Shown here one piece after another: positions 54,665-63,254 of a stretch of 64,000 nt of DNA (position 1 is the first letter of the stretch; each line of letters begins with the position of its first letter). The position numbers and the translations under genes are program-made. Under the pieces are notes generated by a model. That model had not been told where the DNA came from. It saw nothing but the letters and a program-made list of their open reading frames with translations, and made no database searches. Source of the stretch: Bradyrhizobium sp. OK095 (lineage in GTDB: Bacteria > Pseudomonadota > Alphaproteobacteria > Rhizobiales > Xanthobacteraceae); assembly GCF_900109945.1 (NCBI RefSeq), contig NZ_FOBX01000002.1, positions 620,001-684,000 on the forward strand. The letters are read 5' to 3'.

Positions 54665-55443
54665 GGCTTCACTCCCGCATATGGCTTGAACCAGGCGAGG
54701 CCATCATTGGTCTTGCCGCGTGGATTGTATTCGCAACCGACGAAGCCGGGATAGCCGAGCCGGTCGAGCTCAGCGAACAGGAACGGATAGTTCAGTTCTT
54801 CGCCATCGGGCTCGTTGCGTGAGGGAATGCTGGCGATCTGGATGTGGCCGATGATCGGCATCATCTCGCGCAGCCGCATGGTGACGTCGCCATGAATGAT
54901 CCCGCAATGATAGATGTCGAACTGAAGTTTCAGGTTCGGAAGCCTCAGCTCCTGGATCAGGTCGCGCGCGAAGCCGAAATCGTTGAGGAAGTAGCCGGGC
55001 ACGTTGCGCGCATTGATCGGCTCGAGCACGATGTCGATACCGTGCGGCGCGAAGAACTCCGCCGCCCACGCCACCGATTTGTAGAACGCCTCGATCGCAA
55101 CACGCTCGCCGCGATTGGCGATGCCGGCCATCAGGTGCAGCCGCTTGACGCCCGTCGCCTTGGCGTAAGGTAGCGCGGTCTCGAGGCTCGCCTTGAGATC
55201 GGCGAAGCGCGCGGGAAGCGCAGCAAAGCCCTTCTCGCCGGCATTCCAGTCGCCCGGCGGCAGGTTGAACAACGCCTGGGTCAGGCCGTTGCGCTTGAGC
55301 CGCTCGCCGACGGCCTCGGCCGGATGCTCATAGGGAAACAGGAACTCGACGGCGGTGAAGCCCGCTTGCGCTGCGGCATCGAAACGGTCGAGGAATGGCA
55401 CCTCGGTGAACATCATCGAAAGGTTGGCGGCGAAACGGGGCAT
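54661..55443 (-). CDS. otnI: 2-oxo-tetronate isomerase (hydroxypyruvate isomerase family)
   Basis: The 260-residue TIM-barrel protein starts MPRFAANLSMMFTEVPFLDRF, typical of the Hyi/OtnI family. Metal and catalytic residues are in EPINARNVPGYFLND and the later FDIYHCGIIHGD. With otnK and ltnD beside it the isomerisation of 2-oxo- to 3-oxo-tetronate is the likely reaction; a glyoxylate-pathway hydroxypyruvate isomerase is the alternative. It lies 17 bp after ltnD. Confidence 0.88.
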   Translation of the reverse strand: MPRFAANLSMMFTEVPFLDRFDAAAQAGFTAVEFLFPYEHPAEAVGERLKRNGLTQALFNLPPGDWNAGEKGFAALPARFADLKASLETALPYAKATGVKRLHLMAGIANRGERVAIEAFYKSVAWAAEFFAPHGIDIVLEPINARNVPGYFLNDFGFARDLIQELRLPNLKLQFDIYHCGIIHGDVTMRLREMMPIIGHIQIASIPSRNEPDGEELNYPFLFAELDRLGYPGFVGCEYNPRGKTNDGLAWFKPYAGVKP

Positions 55444-55460
55444 TGGAAATCCTCTTGGCT

Positions 55461-56378
55461 CTACTTGTCGCCGGGAAGTTTTACGCCGGTGACCTGCGCA
55501 TACATGCGCGCGACCGACGCATCGTCATCGCGGCCCATGCCGGCGGCTGATGTCATCAGGAACATCTGGAGCGCCGCGGCCGAGACCGGCACCGGGAATC
55601 GGGCGCTCCGCGCCATGTCCTGGATGATGCCGAGGTCTTTCACAAAGATCTCGACCGCGCTGCGCGGCGTGTAGTCGCCGTCGAGCACGTGCGGCATGCG
55701 GTTCTCGAACATCCAGGAATTGCCGGCGGAGGCCGTGATCACCTCATAGACCTTGCGGATGTCGAGGCCCTGCTTGGCGGCGAATGCAATTGCTTCGCTG
55801 GCGGCTGCGATGTGCACGCCGGCCAGCAACTGGTTGATCATCTTGAAGGCAGCGCCCTGCCCTGCAGCGTCACCGAGCTCGTAGAGCTTTGCGGCCATGG
55901 CATCGAGCGCCGGCCGTGCTTTTGCGAATGCGGCGGGGCTGCCGGAGGCGAGGATCGTCAGTTCGCCTTGGGCTGCGCGCTGCGCCCCGCCGGAGATCGG
56001 CGCATCCAGATAGTTCCGGCCGGTCGCCTCCAGCTGCTTTGCGAGACGACGCGCCACGTCGGGGTCCATGGTCGCCGAGGACACAAAGACGCTATCCTTC
56101 GGCATGGTCTCGGCGGCACCATCCTTGCCGAACAGGATGGTCTCGGTCTGAGCAGCATTGACGACGACGCTGACGACGATGTCCGCGTCCTTGGCGGCCT
56201 CGGCCGGGGTCGTCGCACCCGCGCCGCCGTCCTTCACGAAGCGCGCTACCGCATCGGCCGAAACGTCGCAGCCGGTGACGGCATGGCCCGCGCGCTTCAG
56301 CGAGGTCGCCATGCCGTATCCCATCGAGCCGAGCCCGATGACGGCGATACGCTGATTTTGTGAATTGGAGGCGGACAT
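55461..56378 (-). CDS. ltnD: L-threonate dehydrogenase (beta-hydroxyacid dehydrogenase family)
   Basis: The 305-residue enzyme has the NAD site IAVIGLGSMGYGMATSL, the substrate motif DAPISGGAQRAAQGELTI and the catalytic Lys in GAAFKMINQLLAGVH. It would oxidise L-threonate to 2-oxo-tetronate, the first step of the pathway. ATG at 56378 fits the family; a longer open frame extends across the divergent gap but lacks support. It is first of three operon genes and divergent from otnC. Confidence 0.88.
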   Translation of the reverse strand: MSASNSQNQRIAVIGLGSMGYGMATSLKRAGHAVTGCDVSADAVARFVKDGGAGATTPAEAAKDADIVVSVVVNAAQTETILFGKDGAAETMPKDSVFVSSATMDPDVARRLAKQLEATGRNYLDAPISGGAQRAAQGELTILASGSPAAFAKARPALDAMAAKLYELGDAAGQGAAFKMINQLLAGVHIAAASEAIAFAAKQGLDIRKVYEVITASAGNSWMFENRMPHVLDGDYTPRSAVEIFVKDLGIIQDMARSARFPVPVSAAALQMFLMTSAAGMGRDDDASVARMYAQVTGVKLPGDK

Positions 56379-56495
56379 GCAACTAACCCTTCGACTTATT
56401 CTTGCGAACGTTTCCCGGACGGCCTGCCTTTGCGGCGGCTCGGAGCATCGAATAACACGGCTTGGCCGCGCTGCCAAAGCGTGAGACAAGCGGAC

Positions 56496-57182
56496 ATGAC
56501 GGCCATGAGACCTGAAACGAGCAACGAGACGAGGCTGCGTGAGGATGTCTGCCGCTTCGGACGGTCCCTGTTCGAGCGCGGACTGACGCCGGGCTCCTCC
56601 GGCAATATCAGCGTCAGGCTGGACGGCGGCGGCTGGCTGGTGACGCCGACCAACGCCTCGCTTGGCTTCCTCGATCCCGCAAAACTGTCGCGGCTGGATG
56701 AGCAGGGCCGCCTGATCTCGGGCGATGCACCGACCAAGGAAGTTCCTCTCCACACCGCGCTCTACGATACGCGCGGCAGTGCACGCGCGATCGTGCATCT
56801 GCACTCCACCCATTCGGTCGCGCTCTCCATGCTGCCCGAGATCGACCCGCGCGCCGCGCTGCCGCCGATGACGGCGTATTATTTGATGAAATGCGGCGCC
56901 ACCGCGCTCGTGCCCTATTATCGCCCCGGCGATCCCGCGGTGGCGGATGCGATCAAGGGGCTGGCAGGGAAATATTCATCCGTGCTGCTCGCCAATCACG
57001 GCCCTGTGGTCGCCGGCGACACGCTGGAAGCCGCCGTATTCGCGACGGAGGAGCTGGAGGAGACGGCGAAGCTGTACCTGCTGCTGCGCGGGATGAACCC
57101 GCGCTATCTGTCGGCTGAGCAGGTGAAGGATCTGGTGAAGGTGTTCGGGGTCGCGTTGCCGGAGCATGGGCACGAGGAATGA
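56496..57182 (+). CDS. otnC: 3-oxo-tetronate 4-phosphate decarboxylase (class II aldolase family)
   Basis: The 228-residue protein has the class II aldolase/adducin fold: GLTPGSSGNISVRL (phosphate and substrate binding), the zinc His pair in IVHLHSTHSVAL, and the third His in NHGPVVAGDTL. In this context it decarboxylates 3-oxo-tetronate 4-phosphate to dihydroxyacetone phosphate. The start may be 56496 or the nearby ATG at 56505. It is divergent from ltnD, an unusual split of the pathway. Confidence 0.87.
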   Translation: MTAMRPETSNETRLREDVCRFGRSLFERGLTPGSSGNISVRLDGGGWLVTPTNASLGFLDPAKLSRLDEQGRLISGDAPTKEVPLHTALYDTRGSARAIVHLHSTHSVALSMLPEIDPRAALPPMTAYYLMKCGATALVPYYRPGDPAVADAIKGLAGKYSSVLLANHGPVVAGDTLEAAVFATEELEETAKLYLLLRGMNPRYLSAEQVKDLVKVFGVALPEHGHEE

Positions 57183-57385
57183 CCGAACTGATACGGCCTG
57201 CACCAACTGAGATAGAGGCGGCGGCCCGTGTTCTTCACGAAGTGGGCTTACGCCACCACTGGTGGTCTCCTTACGAGAAGACCTACGATGAGCTGGGCGC
57301 AACTGATCCGATCGGAAAGAGCGAGTTCGACGCGATCGTCGAAGCGATGCTGTTAGCTGCAGCCAAGGCAAGGAAGCAGCCGTAG
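57179..57385 (+). CDS. Small hypothetical protein coupled to otnC
   Basis: The 68-residue protein (EIEAAARVLHEVGLRHHWWSPYEKTYDEL, given in parts: EIEAAARVLHEVGLRHHW, then SPYEKTYDEL) is mostly helical and acidic. Its ATG overlaps the otnC stop (ATGA), which supports translation. No family recognised and no known role in tetronate catabolism. Confidence 0.65.
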   Translation: MTELIRPAPTEIEAAARVLHEVGLRHHWWSPYEKTYDELGATDPIGKSEFDAIVEAMLLAAAKARKQP

Positions 57386-57413
57386 CCGCCGGAGTGCTAA
57401 CCATACACACCGC

Positions 57414-57536
57414 CGTCATCCTGAGGTGCGAACCTTGCGATGCAATTGCATCGCAAGGTGAAGCCTCGAAGGATGGGCTACGGGCGCTTGCGGCTCATCC
57501 TTCGAGGCGCGCAAGGGCGCGCACCTCAGGATGACG
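57414..57536. repeat. Intergenic palindromic element, type B-related copy 4
   Basis: CGTCATCCTGAGGTGCG and CGCACCTCAGGATGACG form the ends. An inner perfect CCTTGCGATGCAATTGCATC hairpin and GCCTCGAAGGATGGGC / CTCATCCTTCGAGGC arms lie within. It separates the convergent small gene and livF. Confidence 0.85.
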
Positions 57537-57563
57537 GCGGGGCCTGTGGCGCAGTCCAGAAAG

Positions 57564-58268
57564 CTATAGCCCCAGATACGCCTTCCGCACGTCGGGATTG
57601 CCCCTGATCTCGGCAGCCGGGCCCTGCATCAGCACGCGGCCGGTTTGCAGGATGTAGGCGCGATCCGCGATCTCCAGGCACTCGGCCATGCGCTGCTCGA
57701 CGATCAAGACGGTCATGCCGGAGTCACGGATGAGCTTCACCGCCTGAAAAATCTCGTCGACGAGTTTCGGCATGATGCCCTGCGAGGGCTCGTCCAGCAT
57801 CAACAGCCGCGGACGCGTCATCAGCGCGCGGCCGATGGCGAGCATTTGCTGCTCGCCGCCGGAGAGCGTCTCGGCGCGCTGGTCGAGGCGCTCGGACAGG
57901 CGCGGAAACAGCTTGAAGACCAGGCCGAGCGGTTCGTCGCGGTTCGCCTCGCCGCGATAGAGATAGCTGCCGAGACGAAGGTTGTCGCGCACCGACAGGC
58001 GCGGGAACAGGCGGCGGTTCTCCGGCACATAGGCGATACCGGTGGCGGTGATGTGATGCTGCGCCATGCCGTCGAGGCGCTTGCCGTCGAACGTCACCGT
58101 GCCCGAACGCGGACGCTCGGCACCCGCAATGGATTTCAGCAACGTCGACTTGCCCGCGCCGTTGGCGCCGGCCACGCAGACGATCTCGCCCTTCTGGACC
58201 TCGATCGAGATCGCCGAGATCGCGACCAGGCCTTGATAGGCCGTGGTGACTTCATGCACTGACAGCAT
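57564..58268 (-). CDS. livF: Branched-chain amino acid-type ABC transporter ATPase LivF
   Basis: The 234-residue ATPase has Walker A GANGAGKST, signature LSGGEQQMLAIGRAL, and Walker B LLMLDEPSQGI. The C-terminus DVRKAYLGL is typical of LivF. It pairs with LivG to drive the LivHM permease. Its start lies inside the end of livG (17-bp overlap). Confidence 0.93.
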   Translation of the reverse strand: MLSVHEVTTAYQGLVAISAISIEVQKGEIVCVAGANGAGKSTLLKSIAGAERPRSGTVTFDGKRLDGMAQHHITATGIAYVPENRRLFPRLSVRDNLRLGSYLYRGEANRDEPLGLVFKLFPRLSERLDQRAETLSGGEQQMLAIGRALMTRPRLLMLDEPSQGIMPKLVDEIFQAVKLIRDSGMTVLIVEQRMAECLEIADRAYILQTGRVLMQGPAAEIRGNPDVRKAYLGL

Positions 58269-58983
58269 GACGATCTCCCAGATATGCGCTGATCACCTTG
58301 GGATCGCGAACGACGTCGGAAGGCTTGCCCTCGACCAGCACCTTGCCGAGGTCGAGCACGATGGCACGATCGACCAGCGGCATCACGATCTCCATGACAT
58401 GCTCGACCATCAGCACGGTGATGCCGGTATCGCGCACCTTGCGTACCAGTGCGACGCCCGTCTGCGCCTCGGTCGGCGTCAGGCCAGTGAGAACTTCGTC
58501 GAGCAGCAGCAGCTTTGGTTCGGTCGCGAGCGCACGCGCGACTTCGAGGCGGCGCTTCTCGGCCGGCACGAGGTCGCTCGCGAGCACGTCGGCGCGCGCG
58601 GCAAGGCCGGTGAACTCCAGCACCTCATGCGCCTTGCGGCGCGCCTCGCGCATCACCGTGTTGCGCACGAGAGCCCCGACGATGACGTTGTCGATGACAG
58701 TCATGGTCTCAAAACTCTTGACCACCTGGAAAGTGCGTCCGACGCCGCGCTGGCAGCGCTCGGCCGCCGGCAAATTGGTAACATCCTTGCCGTCGAACCA
58801 GATCGATCCCTGAGTCGGCGGCAGCACGCCGGCGATGAGATTGAACAGCGTCGACTTGCCGGCGCCGTTGGGGCCAATCAGACCGACGATCTCGCCGCGC
58901 CCGACCGAGATCGAGACGTCGCTGTTGGCGACGAGGCCGCCGAACCGCTGCCAGACGCCGCGGGTTTCAAGGAGCGCAGTCAT
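58252..58983 (-). CDS. livG: ABC transporter ATPase LivG, divergent signature motif
   Basis: The 243-residue ATPase has a normal Walker A (GPNGAGKST), but the signature region reads DLVPAEKRRLEVARAL where LSxGxQRR is expected. Walker B is LLLLDEVLTGLTPTE, with Val for the usual Pro after DE. The C-terminal BCA_ABC_TP tail (VISAYLGDRH) is present. It starts within the livM stop (ATGA). Hydrolysis may be asymmetric between LivG and LivF. Confidence 0.9.
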   Translation of the reverse strand: MTALLETRGVWQRFGGLVANSDVSISVGRGEIVGLIGPNGAGKSTLFNLIAGVLPPTQGSIWFDGKDVTNLPAAERCQRGVGRTFQVVKSFETMTVIDNVIVGALVRNTVMREARRKAHEVLEFTGLAARADVLASDLVPAEKRRLEVARALATEPKLLLLDEVLTGLTPTEAQTGVALVRKVRDTGITVLMVEHVMEIVMPLVDRAIVLDLGKVLVEGKPSDVVRDPKVISAYLGDRHAVSA

Positions 58984-59963
58984 CGCGTGGCTCCTTTTGC
59001 TTTGGAACGGGAGAACAGGCTCACAAGACCTTGCGGCAGAGCCAGCGAGATCGCCACGATCAGCCCGCCGTAGACGATCAGGTCGACGCCGCGGCCGGAA
59101 CCGCCGATATAGGAGCGCGTCAGTTCGGTCATCGGAATCAGGATGACCGCGCCAAGCACGGGGCCCCAGAGGGTGCCGATGCCGCCGAGCACGGCCGGCA
59201 ATGCCATCAGCAGCGAGAACTGGAAGCCCATCACGCTCTCAGGATCGATATAGGCGAGGAATTGCGCATAGAAGGCGCCGCCGATGGCGACGAGGAAAGC
59301 GGAGACAGCGGCTGCACCCATCTTGGAGTTGAACACGACGACGCCGAGGCTCTCGGCCGCTTCCGGATTATCCTTCACCGCGCGCCACCAGAAGCCCCAT
59401 TTGGAATCCTCCAGCCACCAGGTGACGAACCAGGCGAGGCAGCACAGCGCCAACGCAAAATAGAAATACGGCAGCTTGCTGCGCATGAACTGGAATTTCA
59501 ACCAGCTGTCGCCACGCACGGGAATGGTGATTCCCATCGCAGCCCCCGCCCATTCCCAGTTCTGGAACAGCAGCAACCCGATCTCGGCGATGACGATGGT
59601 CGCGATCACGAAGTAATGGCCGCGCAGGCGGAAGAAGGGATAGCCGAGCCCCATCGCGATAACAGCCGCGATCGCACCGCCGGCGAGCATACCGAACCAG
59701 GGCAACACGCCGAATTTCGTGAACAGAAGCTCGGTGGTGTAGGCGCCGATGCCGAAATAGAGCGCGTGGCCCAGCGAGATCTGCCCGCAATAACCGGACA
59801 GAATGTTCCAGCTCTGCGACAGCGCCGCGTACATCAAGGTCAGGACCATAATGTTCTGGATGTAGACGTTCTTGACGAACAGCGGTGCAAGCGCGGCAAG
59901 CGCGGCCAGCAGCGCGGCAATGATGAGATCGCGGCGACGCCGCGCGGCAAAATTCTTGTCCAT
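58980..59963 (-). CDS. livM: ABC transporter permease LivM
   Basis: The 327-residue protein has about nine membrane helices and the family stretch LSGYCGQISLGHALYFGIGAY near residue 50. FVVIATIVIAEIGLLLFQNW and GGIGTLWGPVLGAV follow. ATG at 59963 overlaps the livH stop (TGATG); GTG at 59966 is an alternative. It forms the pore with LivH. Confidence 0.92.
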   Translation of the reverse strand: MDKNFAARRRRDLIIAALLAALAALAPLFVKNVYIQNIMVLTLMYAALSQSWNILSGYCGQISLGHALYFGIGAYTTELLFTKFGVLPWFGMLAGGAIAAVIAMGLGYPFFRLRGHYFVIATIVIAEIGLLLFQNWEWAGAAMGITIPVRGDSWLKFQFMRSKLPYFYFALALCCLAWFVTWWLEDSKWGFWWRAVKDNPEAAESLGVVVFNSKMGAAAVSAFLVAIGGAFYAQFLAYIDPESVMGFQFSLLMALPAVLGGIGTLWGPVLGAVILIPMTELTRSYIGGSGRGVDLIVYGGLIVAISLALPQGLVSLFSRSKAKGATR

Positions 59964-60844
59964 CACATCGACCCGAACAGGCCACGCGGCCGGATGAAGA
60001 CGACCAGCAAGTAGACCGCATAGATGCCGACCGACTTCAGCGAGGGCGGCAGCATCAGGGCGGTCACCGCTTCAACCAGGCCGACAATGATGCCACCGGC
60101 GAAGGCGCCGAACACACTACCGAAGCCGCCGAGCGCCACCGTGACATAGGCAATCAGCGCAAAGGACGCGCCAACGTCGGGATAGATGTAGAAAAACACC
60201 GCCATGATCGCGCCGGCGAGACCAACAAGCGCGGCACCAAGGCCCCAACCGAACGCGAACACGCGGTTCTTGTCGATGCCGACGAGTGCGACCGCACCGG
60301 GATCTTCACGGGTGGCTTCCAGCGCCCGGCCGAAATCGGTGCGGTGGATGAAGAAGTAGAGGCCGGCAAAGGCGAGAATCGAGACCAGCGCACCGACCAG
60401 TTGCGGCTCCGGCAAGAAGATGCCTGCAACCGATATGGTTTTGCCGCCGAGCCAGGAATGCGGAATGCTGCGATAGTCCGGCGTGAAGAACAGCTGGGCC
60501 AATCCCCGCATGACGATGGCCAGGCCAAAGGTCGAGAAGATCTGCACCATGCCGGCGTTAGCCTTGGCCCTCATGGCGAAGCGTACGATCAAGAGATAAA
60601 CGACCGCTCCGAACACGAACAGCGCCGCGGCGACCAACGGGGCCGAAAGCAAGGGGTCGATGGCGAAGAACGTGAACAGGAAGAAGGACGCGTACATCCC
60701 AATCATCAGGAACTCGCCATGGGCGAAGTTCGTGACGTCCATCAGGCCGAAGATGAGCGCAAGGCCAACGGCGATCAGTCCGTAGAGCAGCCCCATCAAC
60801 AGGCCGCTCGCGAGACTTTGGACAATTGTTTCGACTGTCAGCAA
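59963..60844 (-). CDS. livH: ABC transporter permease LivH
   Basis: The 293-residue permease has about eight membrane helices with MGLLYGLIAVGLALIFGLMD at the start and AYVTVALGGFGSVFGAFAGG near the end. The start is TTG at 60844, behind a strong GGGGGA site. A TTG start and the hairpin upstream may lower its expression relative to the binding protein. Confidence 0.92.
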   Translation of the reverse strand: MLTVETIVQSLASGLLMGLLYGLIAVGLALIFGLMDVTNFAHGEFLMIGMYASFFLFTFFAIDPLLSAPLVAAALFVFGAVVYLLIVRFAMRAKANAGMVQIFSTFGLAIVMRGLAQLFFTPDYRSIPHSWLGGKTISVAGIFLPEPQLVGALVSILAFAGLYFFIHRTDFGRALEATREDPGAVALVGIDKNRVFAFGWGLGAALVGLAGAIMAVFFYIYPDVGASFALIAYVTVALGGFGSVFGAFAGGIIVGLVEAVTALMLPPSLKSVGIYAVYLLVVFIRPRGLFGSM

Positions 60845-60961
60845 CTTGTCCCCCAGAAAAAGCCTTCACCCCGAGGGGCGTGATCGCGCGCACATCGCAA
60901 AGGACGGGCCCGCCCTCGTCTTTCGCGACGCAGGCTCCGTCTACTCCGCAAGATCGGAAAT

Positions 60962-60980
60962 CGGGAGCGATCTGCTCCCG
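60962..60980 (-). terminator. Hairpin between the binding-protein gene and livH
   Basis: Seven-base arms CGGGAGC / GCTCCCG with a 5-base loop lie 8 bp after the binding-protein stop codon. Such hairpins often protect the 3' end of the abundant binding-protein message and reduce read-through to the permease genes. Confidence 0.55.
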
Positions 60981-60988
60981 CCCCATCC

Positions 60989-62233
60989 TTACTTCATCGG
61001 CCAGACCGGTTCGGCCACCGCCGCCTGCGACGGGAAGATGGTGACGAACTTGCCGCCGATATATTGCAGCAGCACCGGATCGGCGTCGTTGTTCTGGCCC
61101 ATGTCGTCGAACTTGACGCGCTTCCAGGGCATGATGGTCTGCTCGCCCGGAATTTCGGTTGCGGCCAGCGCGTCGCGGATCTTCTCGCCGTCGGTCGACT
61201 TGGCGCGGTTGATGGCGTCCGCGATCACGATCATCGCTATGAACTGACGCGAGGTGTTGTCGTTGAGGTCCTTGCCCGACTTCGCCTTGAACAGATCGTT
61301 GATCTTGCCGACCATCGGCCGCTTGGCGGCGAGATCGAGCGAGAAGCTGCCGCGGGTGATCGCGCCTTCGAGCTTGTCGCCGACGGCGTCGTAAAGCGCC
61401 TTTTCGGAGAAGCCGGCCGCCTGGGCCAGGATCGCGTTCGGCTTGTAGCCGAGCTCGGCCATGGTCTTGATCAGCAGGATGCCGTCGGTGGTGTAGCTCG
61501 AGGGCATCAGCACGTCGGCATTGGCGGCCTTGAGCTGCTGGACTTCGGCCGACAGAGACGGCGAGTTGGCGCGGTACTTGATGTCGGAGACGATCTTGTA
61601 GCCGCGCTCGGTTGCGAGCTTGGTCTGGGCGTTGGCGGAGTCGGTGCCGAAGATCGTATCTTCGTGGAACAGCGCCAGCGTGTCGGCCTTGACGCCCTTC
61701 TTCTTCATTGCATCGAGGAAGTCGAACATCCCGGCCGAAAACATCTCGTCATGCGGCGAGGCGCGGAAATAGTACTTCAGGCCGCGGCGATGCAGGCTCG
61801 GCGAGGAATTGTCCGCCGACAGGAACGGAACCTGGTAACGTTCGCAGATCTGGCTGACCGTGACCGCGACCGCGCTCTGGTAGGAGCCGAGCACCGCGCA
61901 GACCTTCTCCTGGGTGATCAGTCGCTCAGCCTCGGCGCGCCCCTTTTGCGGGTCGCCCTGGTGGTCGGCGTAGACCATGCGGATCTTGGCGCCGCCGAGA
62001 CCGGGCAAGCCCAAGCCCTTGGCGAGCGGAAGATCGAAGTCCTGATCGTTGTTGATGATGTCGATCGCGGTCTCGAATGCGCGCTGCGCGTCGACACCCA
62101 CCTGGGCGCCGGCGCCCGACAAGGGATAGGTCGCGCCGATCAACACTTCAGACGTTTGCGCGCGGGCGGCTAGCGGCATCAGCGCGGCGGTGGCGGCGGC
62201 TCCGAGCAGAACGTCGCGGCGAGAGATCGTCAT
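60989..62233 (-). CDS. Periplasmic binding protein of a Liv-type ABC transporter
   Basis: The 414-residue protein has a twin-arginine-like signal (SRRDVLLGAAATAALMPLAA, cleavage near ARAQ) and a type 1 periplasmic binding fold: VLIGATYPLSGAGAQVG, VCAVLGSYQSAVAVTV and DNSSPSLHRRGLKYYFRASP. Such proteins bind amino acids, amides or other small acids. The ligand is unknown. It lies upstream of livHMGF, all on the same strand. Confidence 0.92.
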   Translation of the reverse strand: MTISRRDVLLGAAATAALMPLAARAQTSEVLIGATYPLSGAGAQVGVDAQRAFETAIDIINNDQDFDLPLAKGLGLPGLGGAKIRMVYADHQGDPQKGRAEAERLITQEKVCAVLGSYQSAVAVTVSQICERYQVPFLSADNSSPSLHRRGLKYYFRASPHDEMFSAGMFDFLDAMKKKGVKADTLALFHEDTIFGTDSANAQTKLATERGYKIVSDIKYRANSPSLSAEVQQLKAANADVLMPSSYTTDGILLIKTMAELGYKPNAILAQAAGFSEKALYDAVGDKLEGAITRGSFSLDLAAKRPMVGKINDLFKAKSGKDLNDNTSRQFIAMIVIADAINRAKSTDGEKIRDALAATEIPGEQTIMPWKRVKFDDMGQNNDADPVLLQYIGGKFVTIFPSQAAVAEPVWPMK

Positions 62234-62326
62234 GTGGTAAAGTCCCCTGTTATCCGAATTTTGCGAATATCGAATGAAACGATTGGCAAACAGCGTAAAG
62301 CCCGAAGAAGCAGCAAAGGCTGCCTA

Positions 62327-63142
62327 CTAAATCACGGCCATGGTCCTGTTCTTCAGATCCGTCACCAGCATCAGGCCGGGCGAATGCGTGATTGCGAACG
62401 GCACCTTGGCGGCATTGATCACCGATTGCGGCGTGACGCCGCAGGCCCAGAACACCGGAATCTCGTCATCGGCGACAGCTACGGGATCACCGTAGTCGGG
62501 CTTGGCGATGTCCTTGATGCCGATCAGGTGAGGATGACCGAGATGCACGGGCGCGCCGTGCACCGCCGGATAGCGCGAGGTGATCTGCACGGCGCGGATC
62601 GCATCGGCCGGCTTGAACGGGCGCATCGACACCACCATGGGGCCGGCGAAAGGACCGGCCTCGCCGCATGCGATGTTGGTGCGGTACATCGGCACGCGCA
62701 CATTCTGCTCGATGTGGCGGATCGGCATGCCCTCGTCGAGCAGCGCCTCCTCGAAGGAGAAGGAACAGCCGAGCACGAAGGTCACGAGATCGTCGCGCCA
62801 GTAGCTGGTGACGTCAGTCGGCTCGTCGATGACTTCGCCGTCGCGCCAGACGCGGTAGCGCGGTACGTCGGTGCGGATGTCGAGGTCGGCGCCGAGCGCG
62901 GGGATGTGCGGGCTGCCGACATCGGACATGCCGATGATCGGGCACGGCTTGGGATTGAGCTGGCAAAAGCGATGAAAAGCGCTGGCGTATTCCGCCGGCA
63001 GGATCGCCAGATTGCCCTGGACGAAGCCGGGGGCGACACCCGCGGTGGAACCGACCTGGCCGCCACGATAGGCGAGCCGTGCCTGGCGGCTCGGGAGGGC
63101 GTCGGGCGTCTCAGTTTGCTGCGCTGCCACCAAAACAGTCAT
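62327..63142 (-). CDS. DUF1445 putative hydro-lyase (D-glutamate cyclase family)
   Basis: The 271-residue product matches the DUF1445 family: [17 protein letters not shown] near residue 30, [37 protein letters not shown], and the end [22 protein letters not shown]. The human relative has D-glutamate cyclase activity; bacterial members are only called putative hydro-lyases. ATG at 63142 was chosen. It is divergent from a LysR regulator and lies 93 bp ahead of the binding-protein gene, so it probably acts on the imported compound. Confidence 0.87.
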   Translation of the reverse strand: MTVLVAAQQTETPDALPSRQARLAYRGGQVGSTAGVAPGFVQGNLAILPAEYASAFHRFCQLNPKPCPIIGMSDVGSPHIPALGADLDIRTDVPRYRVWRDGEVIDEPTDVTSYWRDDLVTFVLGCSFSFEEALLDEGMPIRHIEQNVRVPMYRTNIACGEAGPFAGPMVVSMRPFKPADAIRAVQITSRYPAVHGAPVHLGHPHLIGIKDIAKPDYGDPVAVADDEIPVFWACGVTPQSVINAAKVPFAITHSPGLMLVTDLKNRTMAVI

Positions 63143-63224
63143 GTGATCGACCTGCCTATAAACTCGACAAAGACAAGCCAACACCAAGCGTGCTATAAAG
63201 TCTAATCTTCCTTTCTAATCAATA

Positions 63225-63245
63225 TCGATAAAGTTTATTTATCGA
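63225..63245. promoter_or_regulatory. Palindromic LysR-type binding site
   Basis: Perfect 8-base arms TCGATAAA / TTTATCGA around a 5-base centre contain the LysR box T-N11-A. The site is 10 bp upstream of the LysR start codon, in the divergent gap with the hydro-lyase gene. Use for autorepression and control of the divergent operon is inferred. Confidence 0.65.
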
Positions 63246-63254
63246 CCGGGAAAA

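Noticed and set aside
56401..56416. Possible LacI-type operator (GCGAACGTTTC) between ltnD and otnC
   Set aside because: Only the central AACGTT is symmetric and no LacI-family regulator is nearby, so support is too weak.
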